Shown here piece by piece: positions 31,480 to 41,266 of a stretch of 48,954 nucleotides of DNA. The DNA is from Paracoccaceae bacterium (lineage in GTDB: Bacteria > Pseudomonadota > Alphaproteobacteria > Rhodobacterales > Rhodobacteraceae), in NCBI GenBank assembly GCA_030950185.1, contig JAUZRU010000067.1, forward strand, positions 1 through 48,954, given 5' to 3'. The position numbers were made by a program, and so were the translations under genes. The notes under the pieces were generated by a model that ran no database searches, was not told the DNA's origin, and was given only the letters and a program-made list of their open reading frames with translations. Each line of letters opens with the position of its first letter. The stretch's first letter is position 1.

Positions 31480-34140
31480 TCAGTTGTTTTCCGGCACAAG
31501 GATTTCGCGTTTTCCCACATGGTTTGCGGGGCTGACGAGGCCCGATTCCTCCATCTGCTCGACCAGGCGCGCGGCCTTGTTATAGCCGATCGCCAGTTTG
31601 CGCTGGATGTAGGATGTCGAACATTTCCGGTCTTTCAGCACGATCGCAACGGCCTGGTCATACAGCGCGTCCTCGCCGGTGGTGTTGCCGCCCAGCCCCA
31701 GAACCTGATCGATGCTGCTTTGGGTCTCGCTGTCCGGCCCCTCGACCACCCCCGAGACATATTCGGGCGCACCAAAGCTCTTGAGGTGGTTGACGACTTC
31801 TTCCACCTCTTCATCCGAGACGAACGGGGCGTGAATACGCGTGATGCGCCCGCCGCCGGCCATGTACAGCATGTCGCCCATGCCCAACAGCTGTTCGGCA
31901 CCCATTTCACCCAGGATCGTGCGGCTGTCGATCTTGCTGGTTACCTGGAAACTGATGCGGGTGGGGAAGTTTGCCTTGATCGTGCCGGTGATGACATCGA
32001 CACTGGGCCGTTGCGTGGCCATGATCAGGTGGATGCCACTGGCGCGCGCCATCTGGGCAAGGCGCTGGATGCAGGCCTCGATTTCCTTGCCCGCAACCAT
32101 CATCAGGTCGGCCATCTCGTCGACGATGACGACGATATAAGGCATGGTTTCGGGGGTGAATTCCTCGGTCTCGAAGATGGGTTCGCCGGTTTCGTCGTCA
32201 AACCCGGTCTGCACCGTGCGGCGGAAGTTTTCGCCCTTGGCAAGGGCCTCGCGCACGCGGCCGTTATAACCGTCGATATTGCGCACGCCCATCTTGGACA
32301 TCTTGCGATAGCGCTCTTCCATCTCGGCCACGACCCATTTCAGCGCGACCACGGCCTTTTTCGGGTCGGTCACGACCGGCGACAGAAGATGCGGGATGCC
32401 GTCATAGACGCTGAGTTCCAGCATCTTGGGGTCGATCATGATCATGCGGCATTCATCCGGGCGCAGCTTGTAAAGCAGGCTGAGGATCATGGTGTTGATG
32501 GCGACCGACTTGCCCGACCCGGTTGTCCCCGCGATCAGCAGATGCGGCATCTTGGCAAGGTTGGCCACAAACGGTTCGCCCGAGATGTTCTTGCCCAGCG
32601 CAAGCGGTAGTTTTAGCGAAGTATCGCCGAAGTCGCGCGAGGCCAGGATCTCGCGCAGCAGAACCTTTTCGCGATGAACATTTGGCAGCTCGATCCCGAT
32701 GATCGAGCGTCCGGGCACCGTTGAAACACGCGCCGAAAGGGCGGACATCGAGCGTGCGATATCGTCGGCAAGCCCAATGACGCGGCTTGCCTTGAGGCCG
32801 GGGGCCGGCTCCAGCTCGTACATGGTGACCACGGGGCCGGGGCTGACGGATACGATTTCGCCCTTGACGCCGTAGTCTTCCAGCACGTTTTCCAGCATGC
32901 GGGCGTTTTCTTCGAGTGCGGCATCAGACAGGTTCTGACGCTTGATCCCGACGGGGCTGGCCAGCAGGCTCAGCGGGGGGAATTCGAATTCCGACTTGTT
33001 GTCCTCAAAGGCCAGGCTGGGCTGGGCTTCTTCGACGGCCTTCTTGCTGGTTCGTACCGGCCGCTTGGGGGTGTGGCGCACGACGGCCTTTGCCTCGGGC
33101 GTCGGCGGCATGAAGACCGAGGGCTTTTCCACGGTTGCGCGCTCGGGCGTTTTGGTGTGGATCAAGGGTTCGGGGCGGGGGGTTGTTGCGCTGCCCTCGC
33201 CATTGCGTTTGCGGATGACGTCGGCAATACGCGAACGGATCCGGTCAGCACCCGGTGCCGCGACTTCGATTTCGGGCGGCTCTGGCGTCACCAGCTCGGG
33301 GGCAGGGGTCTTGATTACCGGGGGGCGGCGCACGAATGCCGTGGTGTTTTTCCCAAGAATCGAGGGGCGTGATGGTTTTTCAGGTTCGTGGGCACTGCCG
33401 CGTTCATCTGTTGCCGACGGGTATTCTACCGACTTGACGCGACGCGCCCTCATATGCGGGCTGAGTGACAGCATCGTGCGGGCCACACGCTGAAGCAGCT
33501 TGCCTGTCAGTTTGGCCAGCATGTCATAGGTGACGACAACACCGACCACCATGAACTGTCCAATTGCAGCAAGCTCGACCCGGGAAAAACCAAGGACGAA
33601 AAGGCCGCTGGCAAGCAGCAAAAGCCCCAGAATGGCGGTGATGAAGCGCACCGAAAACAGCAGGTCGAAGGGCGACATGGAAAGAAAGGCCGCAAGGGCT
33701 GTATCGCCTGCAAGGCCGCCCAGACCGAAACTGTGGGGCCAGCTTCCCCATGGCGCATAGGTGGATGCAAAGACCGTGCCAACGGCAATGGCGATGGGCG
33801 AGAAGATGATGCGCGAAAACAGCAGCTCTTCGCCGCGATGAAAAAAGAACCGCAGGCCCCAGCCCAGAAAGACGAGCGGAATGCCCCAGGCCGCCACACC
33901 GATGGTCACATAAAGAGGGCTGGCGATGGTCGCGCCAAAACGGCCCAGCCAGTTCTGCGCCGGCGCGTCTGTGGCACTGAGCCAGCTTGGGTCGTCCGGT
34001 GTGTATGACCAGAGCATCGCAACCCCCATCGCCGCAACAGCCATCATCAGCAGGCCGAGAAGTTCCTTGCCACGTTGTTGCAGCGCCATCTGCATGTCGC
34101 TTTCCAGCAGCGGATCCCGTTGTCTGACCTGATAAGCCAT
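31480..34140 (-). CDS. ftsK: DNA translocase FtsK
   Basis: FtsK anchors at the septum and pumps chromosome DNA toward dif during division. The product is 886 residues. Four to five N-terminal membrane helices (about 25-200) are followed by a Pro-rich charged linker (about 230-390). The motor has Walker [19 protein letters not shown] and Walker [18 protein letters not shown]-terminal gamma winged helix binds KOPS sites ([28 protein letters not shown]). The ATG at 34140 is preferred over an upstream GTG at 34155 because TGAGG lies in front of it. It partly overlaps the control space of the upstream aminotransferase gene, implying one transcript. Confidence 0.95.
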   Translation of the reverse strand: MAYQVRQRDPLLESDMQMALQQRGKELLGLLMMAVAAMGVAMLWSYTPDDPSWLSATDAPAQNWLGRFGATIASPLYVTIGVAAWGIPLVFLGWGLRFFFHRGEELLFSRIIFSPIAIAVGTVFASTYAPWGSWPHSFGLGGLAGDTALAAFLSMSPFDLLFSVRFITAILGLLLLASGLFVLGFSRVELAAIGQFMVVGVVVTYDMLAKLTGKLLQRVARTMLSLSPHMRARRVKSVEYPSATDERGSAHEPEKPSRPSILGKNTTAFVRRPPVIKTPAPELVTPEPPEIEVAAPGADRIRSRIADVIRKRNGEGSATTPRPEPLIHTKTPERATVEKPSVFMPPTPEAKAVVRHTPKRPVRTSKKAVEEAQPSLAFEDNKSEFEFPPLSLLASPVGIKRQNLSDAALEENARMLENVLEDYGVKGEIVSVSPGPVVTMYELEPAPGLKASRVIGLADDIARSMSALSARVSTVPGRSIIGIELPNVHREKVLLREILASRDFGDTSLKLPLALGKNISGEPFVANLAKMPHLLIAGTTGSGKSVAINTMILSLLYKLRPDECRMIMIDPKMLELSVYDGIPHLLSPVVTDPKKAVVALKWVVAEMEERYRKMSKMGVRNIDGYNGRVREALAKGENFRRTVQTGFDDETGEPIFETEEFTPETMPYIVVIVDEMADLMMVAGKEIEACIQRLAQMARASGIHLIMATQRPSVDVITGTIKANFPTRISFQVTSKIDSRTILGEMGAEQLLGMGDMLYMAGGGRITRIHAPFVSDEEVEEVVNHLKSFGAPEYVSGVVEGPDSETQSSIDQVLGLGGNTTGEDALYDQAVAIVLKDRKCSTSYIQRKLAIGYNKAARLVEQMEESGLVSPANHVGKREILVPENN

Positions 34141-34151
34141 CTCTGCTTGCC

Positions 34152-35333
34152 TCACTGGTTGATGCAGTCGCGGATCATTTCCAGACCGCGCTGCATTTCG
34201 TTTTCTTTGGCCACCATGGCGACCCGTATGTATTTCTGCCCGGGATTTTCATCCGCAACCTCGCGTCCCAGATAGGCGCCGGGCAGCACCTTGACGCCTG
34301 TTTCACGCCACAGCTTGAGGGTTGTCGCCTCGCCATCGCCCACATCCAGCCAGAGGAAAAAACCGGCTTGTGGTGGCGTGTAATGCGGCATGTCGTGAAA
34401 CAGGCGGTCAGCGATTTCGTATTTGCGCCGGTAGAGGGCGCGGTTTTCCCGCACATGTGTTTCGTCGGCCCAGGCGCGTGCAGCAACCTCTTGCAGCGGC
34501 AGGGGCAATGGTGCACCGGCATAGGCCCGAAGGCGTTTCATCTCGGCAATGTTGCGGGGGCCGCTTGCGGCGAACCCTGATCGCAGGCCGGGCAGGTTGG
34601 AGCGCTTGGACAACGAGTGAAAGGCGACCACCCGTTCGGGATCGGCGCCAGTTTCACGGGCGACCTCAAGCACCCCCGGCGGCGGTGTGTCGCGGTAGAT
34701 TTCGGAATAGCATTCATCCGCGAAGATGATGAAATCATGCTTTTCGGCCAGGTCCAGCAGGTTGCGCCAGTATCCGCGCGAGGCAATGGCGCCTTGCGGG
34801 TTTGAGGGCGAACAAAGATACACGATCGCGGTGTCATTCAGAATGTCATCGGGCAGTTTGCCGAAATCCGGCAGAAAGCCGTCTTCCCGCGGGGAGGGGA
34901 TGAAAACCGGCTCGGCGCCAACGGCGGCGGCAGCGACGGCATATACCTGATAGAACGGATTGGGGATCAGCACCTTGGGCGGCCGGCCGTTCTTGCGTTC
35001 GGGGCACAGGGCGATGCAGGCATTGAACAGGCCTTCGCGGGTGCCGTTCAGCACCAGGATATCGGTGGCGGGATCCTTGTTTACCCCATAGCGCCGGTTC
35101 AGCCAGCCGGTGATTGCACTGCGCAGCCCGTCGTTGCCGTCATTCGGGGGGTATTTTGCAAAGCCTTCCAGATGGCTGGCAAGAACCTCGCCCACAAATG
35201 CGGGCATGGGGTGACGTGGCTCGCCAATCGACATGGAGATCTCGGGCCCGCCCGGCACATGGCCGGCAAGCAACGCCCGCAGACGCGGAAACGCATATTC
35301 TGGCAGGTTCGAAAACCGCTCGGGAAACCGCAT
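34152..35333 (-). CDS. dapC: Succinyldiaminopimelate aminotransferase-like protein (DapC type)
   Basis: This is a class I/II PLP aminotransferase of 393 residues. The PLP lysine lies in [27 protein letters not shown] is typical of the DapC group, which makes N-succinyl-LL-diaminopimelate for lysine and peptidoglycan. Further motifs are [13 protein letters not shown] at the N-terminus, NPFYQVY and [11 protein letters not shown] (substrate and PLP binding), and ADECYSEIY. It is next to ftsK in this order in many Rhodobacteraceae. Another aminotransferase specificity is possible, since substrate cannot be read from motifs alone. Confidence 0.77.
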   Translation of the reverse strand: MRFPERFSNLPEYAFPRLRALLAGHVPGGPEISMSIGEPRHPMPAFVGEVLASHLEGFAKYPPNDGNDGLRSAITGWLNRRYGVNKDPATDILVLNGTREGLFNACIALCPERKNGRPPKVLIPNPFYQVYAVAAAAVGAEPVFIPSPREDGFLPDFGKLPDDILNDTAIVYLCSPSNPQGAIASRGYWRNLLDLAEKHDFIIFADECYSEIYRDTPPPGVLEVARETGADPERVVAFHSLSKRSNLPGLRSGFAASGPRNIAEMKRLRAYAGAPLPLPLQEVAARAWADETHVRENRALYRRKYEIADRLFHDMPHYTPPQAGFFLWLDVGDGEATTLKLWRETGVKVLPGAYLGREVADENPGQKYIRVAMVAKENEMQRGLEMIRDCINQ

Positions 35334-35444
35334 TATTGCCTCATTGTCCGGGGTCTAAGCGCCCCATTTTCTGAAACAATACCGCGAGTTTGCCTTTGGG
35401 TCCAGCGTCACCTTGCGCTGAAGACGCTCAGGCTGCCGCCTGTT

Positions 35445-36776
35445 TCAGGCCAGCACCGCCTCAAGCGCCTTGCCAAGACGCAACAGGCGGGCCTCGGTGT
35501 TGGGTGCGCCCAGCAGCATGATTCCGGCCGAGAGGACGCCCGTGGGAAGCGTCAGCGCACACAGCCCCATCAGGTTGCCGATGCGGGTGTTGCGCAAAGC
35601 CAGCAGGTTTTCGGTGACATAATACACGTGATCTGTTTTCAGGCGTTCAAGATTGGGTGGCAGGATGGGCGATGTCGGCACGATCACCGCATCAAAGCCG
35701 GCCGTCTTTTCAAGATATGCCGCGCGCAGCTTGCGCAATGTCATCCAGTCCTGCGCATATTGCACCCCGCTGAATTTTGCGCCGGCGCGAAAGCGGTCGA
35801 GGATTTCGTGGAACATCAGCTCGGGCGCGGCTTCGATCACGTCGCGCCATTGCGCATAGGCATCAACGGTAAACAGGCAGGCCGAAAGCGGCATGGCCTG
35901 CGTGACTTCGGGAATTTCTCCGCGCACAACCGTGGCACCTGCGTCCTCAAGGGCGGCAACGGCGCGTTCGAACCCTTTCAGCGGGGTTTCCCGCACATCT
36001 TCCATTCCGACATTTTCCAGGATCAGAAATCGCCGGCCTGCAAGGCTGGCATTCGTCAGGTCGGCAGGCCTGCTGCCGCCCAGCGCGGCCAGGAAAAGCG
36101 CGGCATCCTCGACCGAGCGGCAGAGCGGGCCGACGGTGTCGAAGGTTTCACACAGTGGCACGACACCCCGAAGGGACAGCAGGCCATGCGTTGTTTTCAG
36201 CCCCACAAGATCGTTCCAGGCGGACGGAATGCGCACCGAACCGCCCGTGTCCGATCCGATTCCGCAGGGGGCCAGGCCAAAGGCAACACTTGCCGCCGCC
36301 CCGGAAGAAGAGCCTCCGGGCACGGCATCTGCATCGTTCACGCAGGGCGGTGTTGCGGTGACCGGGTTGTAGCCCAGCCCCGAAAAGGCAAGTTCGCTCA
36401 TATGCGTCTTGCCAAGGCAGACCAGGCCGGCAGATGTCGCATTTTCAAGGACTTCGGCATCGCGGGTGGGCAGGCGCCCCTTGAGGTGGGCAGATCCGGC
36501 CTCGGTCGGCACACCGGCGGTGTCGAACAGGTCTTTCCAGGATACGGGCACGCCGTCCAGCGGGCCCAGCCGCAGCCCGCCCCGCGCACGGGCCGATGCG
36601 GCGCGGGCCTCGCTCAGCGCGCGATCACGGGTGACAACCGTATAGATACTGTCGCGCAGGGGGTGGCTGTCAATGGCATCAAGATAGGTTTCAGTCAGCG
36701 CCAGCGGGTCTATCTCGCCGCGTTCGATTCCCTTGCCAAGTTCCGCGGCGCTTTGAAACAGCCAATCCTGCGACAT
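35445..36776 (-). CDS. Amidase signature family hydrolase
   Basis: This is a cytosolic Ser-cisSer-Lys hydrolase of 443 residues. The catalytic lysine is K81 (VSWKDLFDTAG), the cis-serine is one of S156-S158 in PGGSSSGAAASVA, and the nucleophile is S180 in GSDTGGSVRIPS. It is not GatA by context, since no gatB or gatC lies nearby and the length is short. The ATG at 36776 has AGGAGAG upstream; a longer reading toward 36956 would collide with the divergent hydroxylase gene. Substrate is unknown. Confidence 0.88.
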   Translation of the reverse strand: MSQDWLFQSAAELGKGIERGEIDPLALTETYLDAIDSHPLRDSIYTVVTRDRALSEARAASARARGGLRLGPLDGVPVSWKDLFDTAGVPTEAGSAHLKGRLPTRDAEVLENATSAGLVCLGKTHMSELAFSGLGYNPVTATPPCVNDADAVPGGSSSGAAASVAFGLAPCGIGSDTGGSVRIPSAWNDLVGLKTTHGLLSLRGVVPLCETFDTVGPLCRSVEDAALFLAALGGSRPADLTNASLAGRRFLILENVGMEDVRETPLKGFERAVAALEDAGATVVRGEIPEVTQAMPLSACLFTVDAYAQWRDVIEAAPELMFHEILDRFRAGAKFSGVQYAQDWMTLRKLRAAYLEKTAGFDAVIVPTSPILPPNLERLKTDHVYYVTENLLALRNTRIGNLMGLCALTLPTGVLSAGIMLLGAPNTEARLLRLGKALEAVLA

Positions 36777-36864
36777 CTCGCTCTCCTGTTTTCTGGATAT
36801 GGCGCACGGTAACCGGCCTTTCGGCAATGGACAATCCCGCCCGTTGCGCCATAAAGGGGGCATG

Positions 36865-38088
36865 ATGACAGACAGCGACATCCTGATCATTGGCGGCGGC
36901 CTCAATGGCCCGGCTCTGGCGCTTGCGCTTGCCCAGGGTGGGCTGAGTGTGACCATGATAGATGCCTTGCCGCTGAAGCTGCTTCAGGGCGACGATTTCG
37001 ATGGTCGCGCCTATGCGCTGGCGCTGGCGTCGAAACGCATGTTGTCGGCGCTGGGCATCTGGCAAGAGGTTGACGCAGATAGCCAGCCCATTCTTGATAT
37101 CGTCGTGTCCGACGGAAAGCCGGGCGAAGGTGCGGCGCCCTGGACGCTGCATTTCGACCATGCCGAAATCGAAGAAGGCCCCATGGGCCATATGCTTGAA
37201 GATCGCTATCTGCGCCGCGCGCTGCTTGCTGCGGTCGAGGCAGACAGCAGGATCATGGCGATACATGGGCGAAAGGTTGTCGATCAGATCATTCACGAAG
37301 ACCGGGCCGAGGTCACTCTTGATGACGGCGCGGTGCTGAGCGCACGTATTCTGGTCGGCAGCGACGGGCGCGACAGCGGCACCGCACGCCGGGCGGGCAT
37401 CAGCCGCACGGGTTGGGGATATGACCAGACGGGGCTGGTCTGTGCCATTGCTCATGACAAGCCCCATCACGGGGTTGCGCACCAGTTCTTCATGCCGTCC
37501 GGGCCGCTGGGAATCCTGCCCTTGCCGGGCAACCGCTGTTCGATCGTCTGGGCGGAAACATCCGAGCGCGCGAAATGGATCCAGTCGCTGCCGGATGAGG
37601 AATACCTTGCCGAGCTGCACCCGCGTTTTGGCGATTTTCTGGGCAAGATAGCGCTTGAGGGCAAGCGGTTTGCCTATCCGCTGAAACTGACGATCGCCAA
37701 CAGTTTCGTTTCCGATCGCCTGGTGCTTGTGGGCGATGCCGCCCACGGTATGCACCCGCTGGCCGGGCAGGGGCTGAACATGGGGCTGCGCGATGTTGCG
37801 GCGCTGGCCGAGGTTCTGATCACCGCAGCACGGCGGGGCGAGGATATTTCTTCGCCGCTGGTGCTTGAGCGTTATCAGCAATGGCGGCGGTTTGACGTGG
37901 CCTCGATGGCGGTCGCAACGGATGGCATCAACCGGCTGTTTTCAAACGACAACCCGCTCTTGCGGCTGGGGCGCGACCTGGGGCTGGGGCTGGTCAATGC
38001 GGTACCGGGATTGCGCCGTGGCCTGATGCGCAATGCGGCCGGGCTGACCGGCGAACTGCCGCGGTTGATGCAAGGGCAGCCGATTTAG
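36865..38088 (+). CDS. UbiH/UbiF/Coq6-family FAD monooxygenase
   Basis: This is a flavoprotein hydroxylase of the ubiquinone pathway; 407 residues. The FAD dinucleotide motif DILIIGGGLNGPALALALAQ lies at about 4-23. The DG motif reads ARILVGSDGRDSGTARRAG, and the GD motif reads LVLVGDAAHGMHPLAGQGLNMGLRD. These are diagnostic of the UbiH/F/I group. The exact ring position cannot be told. ATG codons at 36862 and 36865 are both possible; the second is better spaced from AAGGGGG. It faces malonyl-CoA synthetase with 12 bases between stops. Confidence 0.9.
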   Translation: MTDSDILIIGGGLNGPALALALAQGGLSVTMIDALPLKLLQGDDFDGRAYALALASKRMLSALGIWQEVDADSQPILDIVVSDGKPGEGAAPWTLHFDHAEIEEGPMGHMLEDRYLRRALLAAVEADSRIMAIHGRKVVDQIIHEDRAEVTLDDGAVLSARILVGSDGRDSGTARRAGISRTGWGYDQTGLVCAIAHDKPHHGVAHQFFMPSGPLGILPLPGNRCSIVWAETSERAKWIQSLPDEEYLAELHPRFGDFLGKIALEGKRFAYPLKLTIANSFVSDRLVLVGDAAHGMHPLAGQGLNMGLRDVAALAEVLITAARRGEDISSPLVLERYQQWRRFDVASMAVATDGINRLFSNDNPLLRLGRDLGLGLVNAVPGLRRGLMRNAAGLTGELPRLMQGQPI

Positions 38089-38100
38089 GGCTGAACCTTC

Positions 38101-39624
38101 TCAGCCAAACAGCGCGGTGTATTGTTGTCGCAAGGCATTTTTCTGCACCTTGCCCATGGTGTTTCGTGGCAACTCGTCGACAAAGATCACCTTCTTTGGC
38201 TGCTTGAACCGCGCCAGCGGTTTTTCGAGTGGTGCCAAGATTTGCGCTGCATCGAGTGTAGCCCCCCGTTCGGGCACGACCACGGCAACAACTGCCTCGC
38301 CGAGGTCCGGGTGGGGCACCCCGATGACGGCGCTTTCCAGAACGCCGTCGATTGCGTCGATCAGGCTTTCGACCTCTTTGGGATAGACATTCAGCCCACC
38401 CGAAATGATCAGATCCTTGGCGCGGCCAACGATCTGCAGATATCCGTCACCGTCGATCCGGGCCACATCGCCGGTGATGAAGAAACCGTCGTCGCGCATT
38501 TCCTCGGCCGTTTTTTCCGGCATTTTCCAATAGCCGGAAAACAGGTTCGGCCCACGCACCTCAAGCACGCCGATCTCACCCTGGGGCAGCTCGACGCCAT
38601 TGTCATCGCAGACCCTGATCTCGACCCCCGGCAGGGCAAAGCCGACGGTGCCGGGGCGGCGTTCGCCGTCATGGGGGTTCGAGGTGGTCATGTTGGTTTC
38701 GGTCATGCCATAGCGTTCCAGAATGGCATGCCCCGTGACCGCCTGCCAGCGTCGGTGGGTTTCATCCAGCAGCGGGGCCGAGCCCGAGATGAACAGCCGC
38801 ATGTTGCGTGCCGCCTGTGCAAGGCCTGGCTGTTCCAGCAGACGGGTATAGAATGTCGGCACCCCCATCATCGTGGTGGCGCGCGGCATTTCCCGGATGA
38901 TCGTATCGGCGTCGAATTTGGGCAGAAAGATAAGGCTGCCGCCGGCCATCATGGTGATGTTGGTGGCAACGAACAGGCCGTGGGTGTGAAAGATGGGCAA
39001 GGCGTGGATCAGCACGTCATTGGCGGTAAAGCGCCACAGCTCGCGCAGGGTTTGCGAGTTTGACTCCAGCGCCCGATGGGACAGCATGGCCCCCTTTGAG
39101 CGCCCGGTGGTGCCAGATGTGTAGAGGATCGCGGCCAGATCCTCGGGGCCGCGCGGAACTGCCTGAAACCCGGGTGCATGTGCATCGCGCCGGTCGGTCA
39201 GGCTGCCGGTGCCGTCTGCCCCGAGGGTCCAGATCTGGCCGGTGCCGGCCGAACGGGCAAGGGGGGCCAGATCATCGGCCCTTGCCGGATCGCAGACCAG
39301 GATATGCGGGGCGGCATTGTTCAGGAAATAGCTGACTTCATCCGTGGTGTAAGCCGGGTTCAAAGGCAGAAAGATCCCCCCGGCAAGCAGCGTGCCGACG
39401 TACAGTTCAAGCATGGTAACGGTCTTGGCCGCCTGGACGGCAACCCGGTCGCCCGGTTTCAGGCCCGCATCCGTCAGGGCCGCGGCCATGCGTTCTGCAT
39501 TGGCAAGGAACCTGCCATATGAAAGGGTTTTACCGTTGAGGTGGTAGATAAAGGGCGCATCTTCGCGCCCCAGGCTGGCCTTTGCAAGGCTTTGTGCCAG
39601 ATGGTTTCCCTGATAATCGTTCAT
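38101..39624 (-). CDS. matB: Malonyl-CoA synthetase MatB
   Basis: This is an acyl-CoA ligase of the ANL superfamily activating malonate (or methylmalonate) with ATP and CoA; 507 residues. Motifs are the P-loop ILYTSGTTGRSKGAMLSHRAL, the A5 motif ILERYGMTETNMTTSNP (characteristic of MatB), the hinge GYLQIVGRAKDLIISGGLNVYPKEVE, and the C-terminal lysine in PRNTMGKVQKNALRQQY. No malonate decarboxylase gene is adjacent; in Alphaproteobacteria matB is often near matA. Malonyl-CoA could serve biosynthesis or be decarboxylated by an enzyme elsewhere. Confidence 0.87.
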   Translation of the reverse strand: MNDYQGNHLAQSLAKASLGREDAPFIYHLNGKTLSYGRFLANAERMAAALTDAGLKPGDRVAVQAAKTVTMLELYVGTLLAGGIFLPLNPAYTTDEVSYFLNNAAPHILVCDPARADDLAPLARSAGTGQIWTLGADGTGSLTDRRDAHAPGFQAVPRGPEDLAAILYTSGTTGRSKGAMLSHRALESNSQTLRELWRFTANDVLIHALPIFHTHGLFVATNITMMAGGSLIFLPKFDADTIIREMPRATTMMGVPTFYTRLLEQPGLAQAARNMRLFISGSAPLLDETHRRWQAVTGHAILERYGMTETNMTTSNPHDGERRPGTVGFALPGVEIRVCDDNGVELPQGEIGVLEVRGPNLFSGYWKMPEKTAEEMRDDGFFITGDVARIDGDGYLQIVGRAKDLIISGGLNVYPKEVESLIDAIDGVLESAVIGVPHPDLGEAVVAVVVPERGATLDAAQILAPLEKPLARFKQPKKVIFVDELPRNTMGKVQKNALRQQYTALFG

Positions 39625-39697
39625 TTCGTGAAAGCCTGATGATCTGTTGTCGATCGCAGGCTAACGCCGCATCCAGCCGGGGGCAACACGGGTTGTT

Positions 39698-39713
39698 CGC
39701 GGGCGTTTCGACC
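39698..39713 (+). repeat. 16-bp direct repeat, copy 1
   Basis: CGCGGGCGTTTCGACC occurs here and exactly again at 40105-40120, a 407-base period in a gene-free region. Chance identity of this length in so short a stretch is unlikely. It may be a regulator site or the scar of a past insertion. Confidence 0.75.
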
Positions 39714-40104
39714 AAGGTGGGATGGCCCGGGTTCTCGGGGAATTTTTCAACCCTGGTACCCGGGCCATGTCCGAAAGGCATGGGGTGCCTGGGGTCTTCC
39801 GGGTGGGCCGTGGATCATGTCCGCGTGCATGCAAGGGTACCCCCCGTTTCACAGGAAAAGGACACTGCGGAAATCGTGAACTCGTGTGGCGAAAAAATGG
39901 CGTAGTGGCCCTGTTCTTGCCGGGAACAGCCCTGGCCTGCGTCTGGTGTAAGAAAAACCTTTATAAATTGTAACGACTTATAGAATTTTCGCGACAGGCA
40001 TTCCGAATCGTCACGTTAGCCGCGTGGCAGTTTCCTGTGCCGAAATGAGGCCAGAAATTCATCGTATCATGTCCTTTGCCGGGGTCGGCATGCAACCGCA
40101 ATCA

Positions 40105-40120
40105 CGCGGGCGTTTCGACC
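40105..40120 (+). repeat. 16-bp direct repeat, copy 2
   Basis: This is the second exact copy of the 16-bp sequence found at 39698-39713. It lies 60 bases before the Flp-like start codon, so it could be part of that gene's control region. Confidence 0.75.
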
Positions 40121-40179
40121 GACAATCCTAACCGGCGAATTGTTTGGCACCGATCTTGATGAAATGAAAGGAGCAAGAA

Positions 40180-40569
40180 ATGTTCAGCAGATCAATCGGC
40201 CAGGCCACGGGACGTTTCGTTGCAGATGAATTGGGCGCTGTTACCGTGGATTGGGTAGTCTTGACGGCGGCCGTTGTCGGGCTGGGGGTTGCGGTTCTCG
40301 GAGTCGTGTCCAAGGGGGCGCAGAATCTTTCCAGCGACATCGCTGCCCAGCTGTCCGGTCAGGGAACGAATGTACCGGGCTGGAGCGGCAACGGCACCTC
40401 GCCCACGTCTGGGGGTAGTGCCGGTGGAACCAGCAGTACCGGCGGAACCAACACCACGGTAACAGCCGCCAGCAGCACAAGCGGCGGCACATCGTCAAGC
40501 GCCAACAAGAAAACCAAGGTTAGTACGAGCAGTACGACTCGATTAGACATTCAGTTCGGCGGATTGTGA
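40180..40569 (+). CDS. Orphan Flp-type (type IVb) pilin-like protein with Gly/Ser/Thr-rich tail
   Basis: This is a 129-residue protein. A short positive N-terminus leads to DELGAVTVDWVVLTAAVVGLGVAVLGVV, matching Flp pilins. Cleavage after G19 would give a mature start AVTVD, with D24 in place of the usual glutamate at +5. Residues 60-110 are almost only Gly, Ser and Thr (tandem-like GGTSSTGG, GGTNTT, SGGTSSS), and the end is basic then hydrophobic. AAAGGAG precedes the ATG. No tad/cpa assembly genes are in the window. It could be a minor pilin, a surface anchor, or a protein using the same processing peptidase. Confidence 0.7.
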   Translation: MFSRSIGQATGRFVADELGAVTVDWVVLTAAVVGLGVAVLGVVSKGAQNLSSDIAAQLSGQGTNVPGWSGNGTSPTSGGSAGGTSSTGGTNTTVTAASSTSGGTSSSANKKTKVSTSSTTRLDIQFGGL

Positions 40570-40642
40570 GCGGAATAACATATATCCGGGGGTCTTGGGG
40601 CAAGGCAGGGGCATCATTGATGCCAGTTCCGGTTCCAGCGTC

Positions 40643-41266
40643 CTATTTCGGGGTCACGTCCAGAGTGCCGGCACGGCCGGTTATTTCGACCGTGGCCCTG
40701 CAATCCGTCATGCAGCGGTTACGAAACAGGGGGTATTCAACCCTGGGCCGGTCATCGTTGCGAAACGAGGGTTGGTTCGGAAGTGTGATCGACGTGAAAT
40801 TTTCGCGTGAAAGGGTGAACCCCTCGTCGTCAACGATGTCGTTCATGTACAGCAGATAGGCCAGAATGGCATAGGTTTCGTCGGCGCCAAGGGTGGCAGC
40901 GTCCCCATAGGGCATGGTGCGCTGGATATAGTCGAATGCCGTTGACAGATAGGGCCAGTAGGACCCGATCGTCTTGATGGGGCGTTCATCGGTCAGGGTG
41001 TCCTGTCCCCCGGCCAGCACCGGCCAGCGGTCAACGCCCTCGCCGAAATCGCCATGGCAGGCGGCGCAGCGTTCAAGATAGATCTCTTCGCCCTGTGCCA
41101 CGCTGCCCTGTCCGGCAGGCAGGCCCTGGCCGTCGGGGCGAACATCCTTGTCCCATGCCGCGATTTCCGCTGGCAGAGCCGGGCGGCCGAGGCCCAGCTT
41201 GCCGGCCTGCGCGGGCAGCGGCAGGAGGAACAAGACGGCGGCCAGGATTTCAAGAAACCTCGACAT
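40643..41266 (-). CDS. soxD: Short SoxD, mono-haem cytochrome subunit of sulfane dehydrogenase
   Basis: SoxD is the cytochrome partner of SoxC. It would take electrons as sulfane sulfur on SoxY is oxidised in the periplasm. The product is 207 residues with a signal peptide (about 1-21). One haem motif, CAACH at 67-71, lies in EEIYLERCAACHGDFGEG, followed by SYWPYLSTAFDYIQRTMPYG and LLYMNDIVDDE, all typical SoxD. Paracoccus-type SoxD is nearly twice as long with a second haem domain; here the frame stops after MTDCRATVEITGRAGTLDVTPK. No second haem motif follows before the Flp-like gene. The start overlaps soxC by 17 bases and has GAGGTGG upstream. Confidence 0.88.
   Translation of the reverse strand: MSRFLEILAAVLFLLPLPAQAGKLGLGRPALPAEIAAWDKDVRPDGQGLPAGQGSVAQGEEIYLERCAACHGDFGEGVDRWPVLAGGQDTLTDERPIKTIGSYWPYLSTAFDYIQRTMPYGDAATLGADETYAILAYLLYMNDIVDDEGFTLSRENFTSITLPNQPSFRNDDRPRVEYPLFRNRCMTDCRATVEITGRAGTLDVTPK

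Larger units (their letters stand above)
39625..40179. other. 555-base non-coding stretch upstream of the Flp-like gene
   Basis: No convincing gene was seen. Small open frames here lack family features and ribosome sites. The stretch holds a 10-bp inverted repeat ATGGCCCGGG / CCCGGGCCAT (39722-39731 with 39759-39768), whose 27-base interior includes a T-run. A 16-bp direct repeat occurs at 39698-39713 and 40105-40120. An AT-rich patch near 39958-39990 (TTTATAAATTGTAACGACTT then ATAGAATT) could be a promoter for the downstream gene. Composition drops in GC toward the right. Confidence 0.6.

Noticed and set aside
35172-36812. Long plus-strand open frame across dapC and amidase genes
   Set aside because: It spans two well-supported minus-strand genes and their gap, with shadow-type composition.
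39722-39973. Small plus-strand open frame in the 39.6-40.2 kb gap
   Set aside because: It starts inside an inverted repeat, has no ribosome site and no recognisable features.
40570-40642. Frameshifted second haem domain of soxD
   Set aside because: The 73 bases after the stop contain no CxxCH in the soxD direction and then run into the Flp-like gene, so a simple frameshift does not explain the short form.
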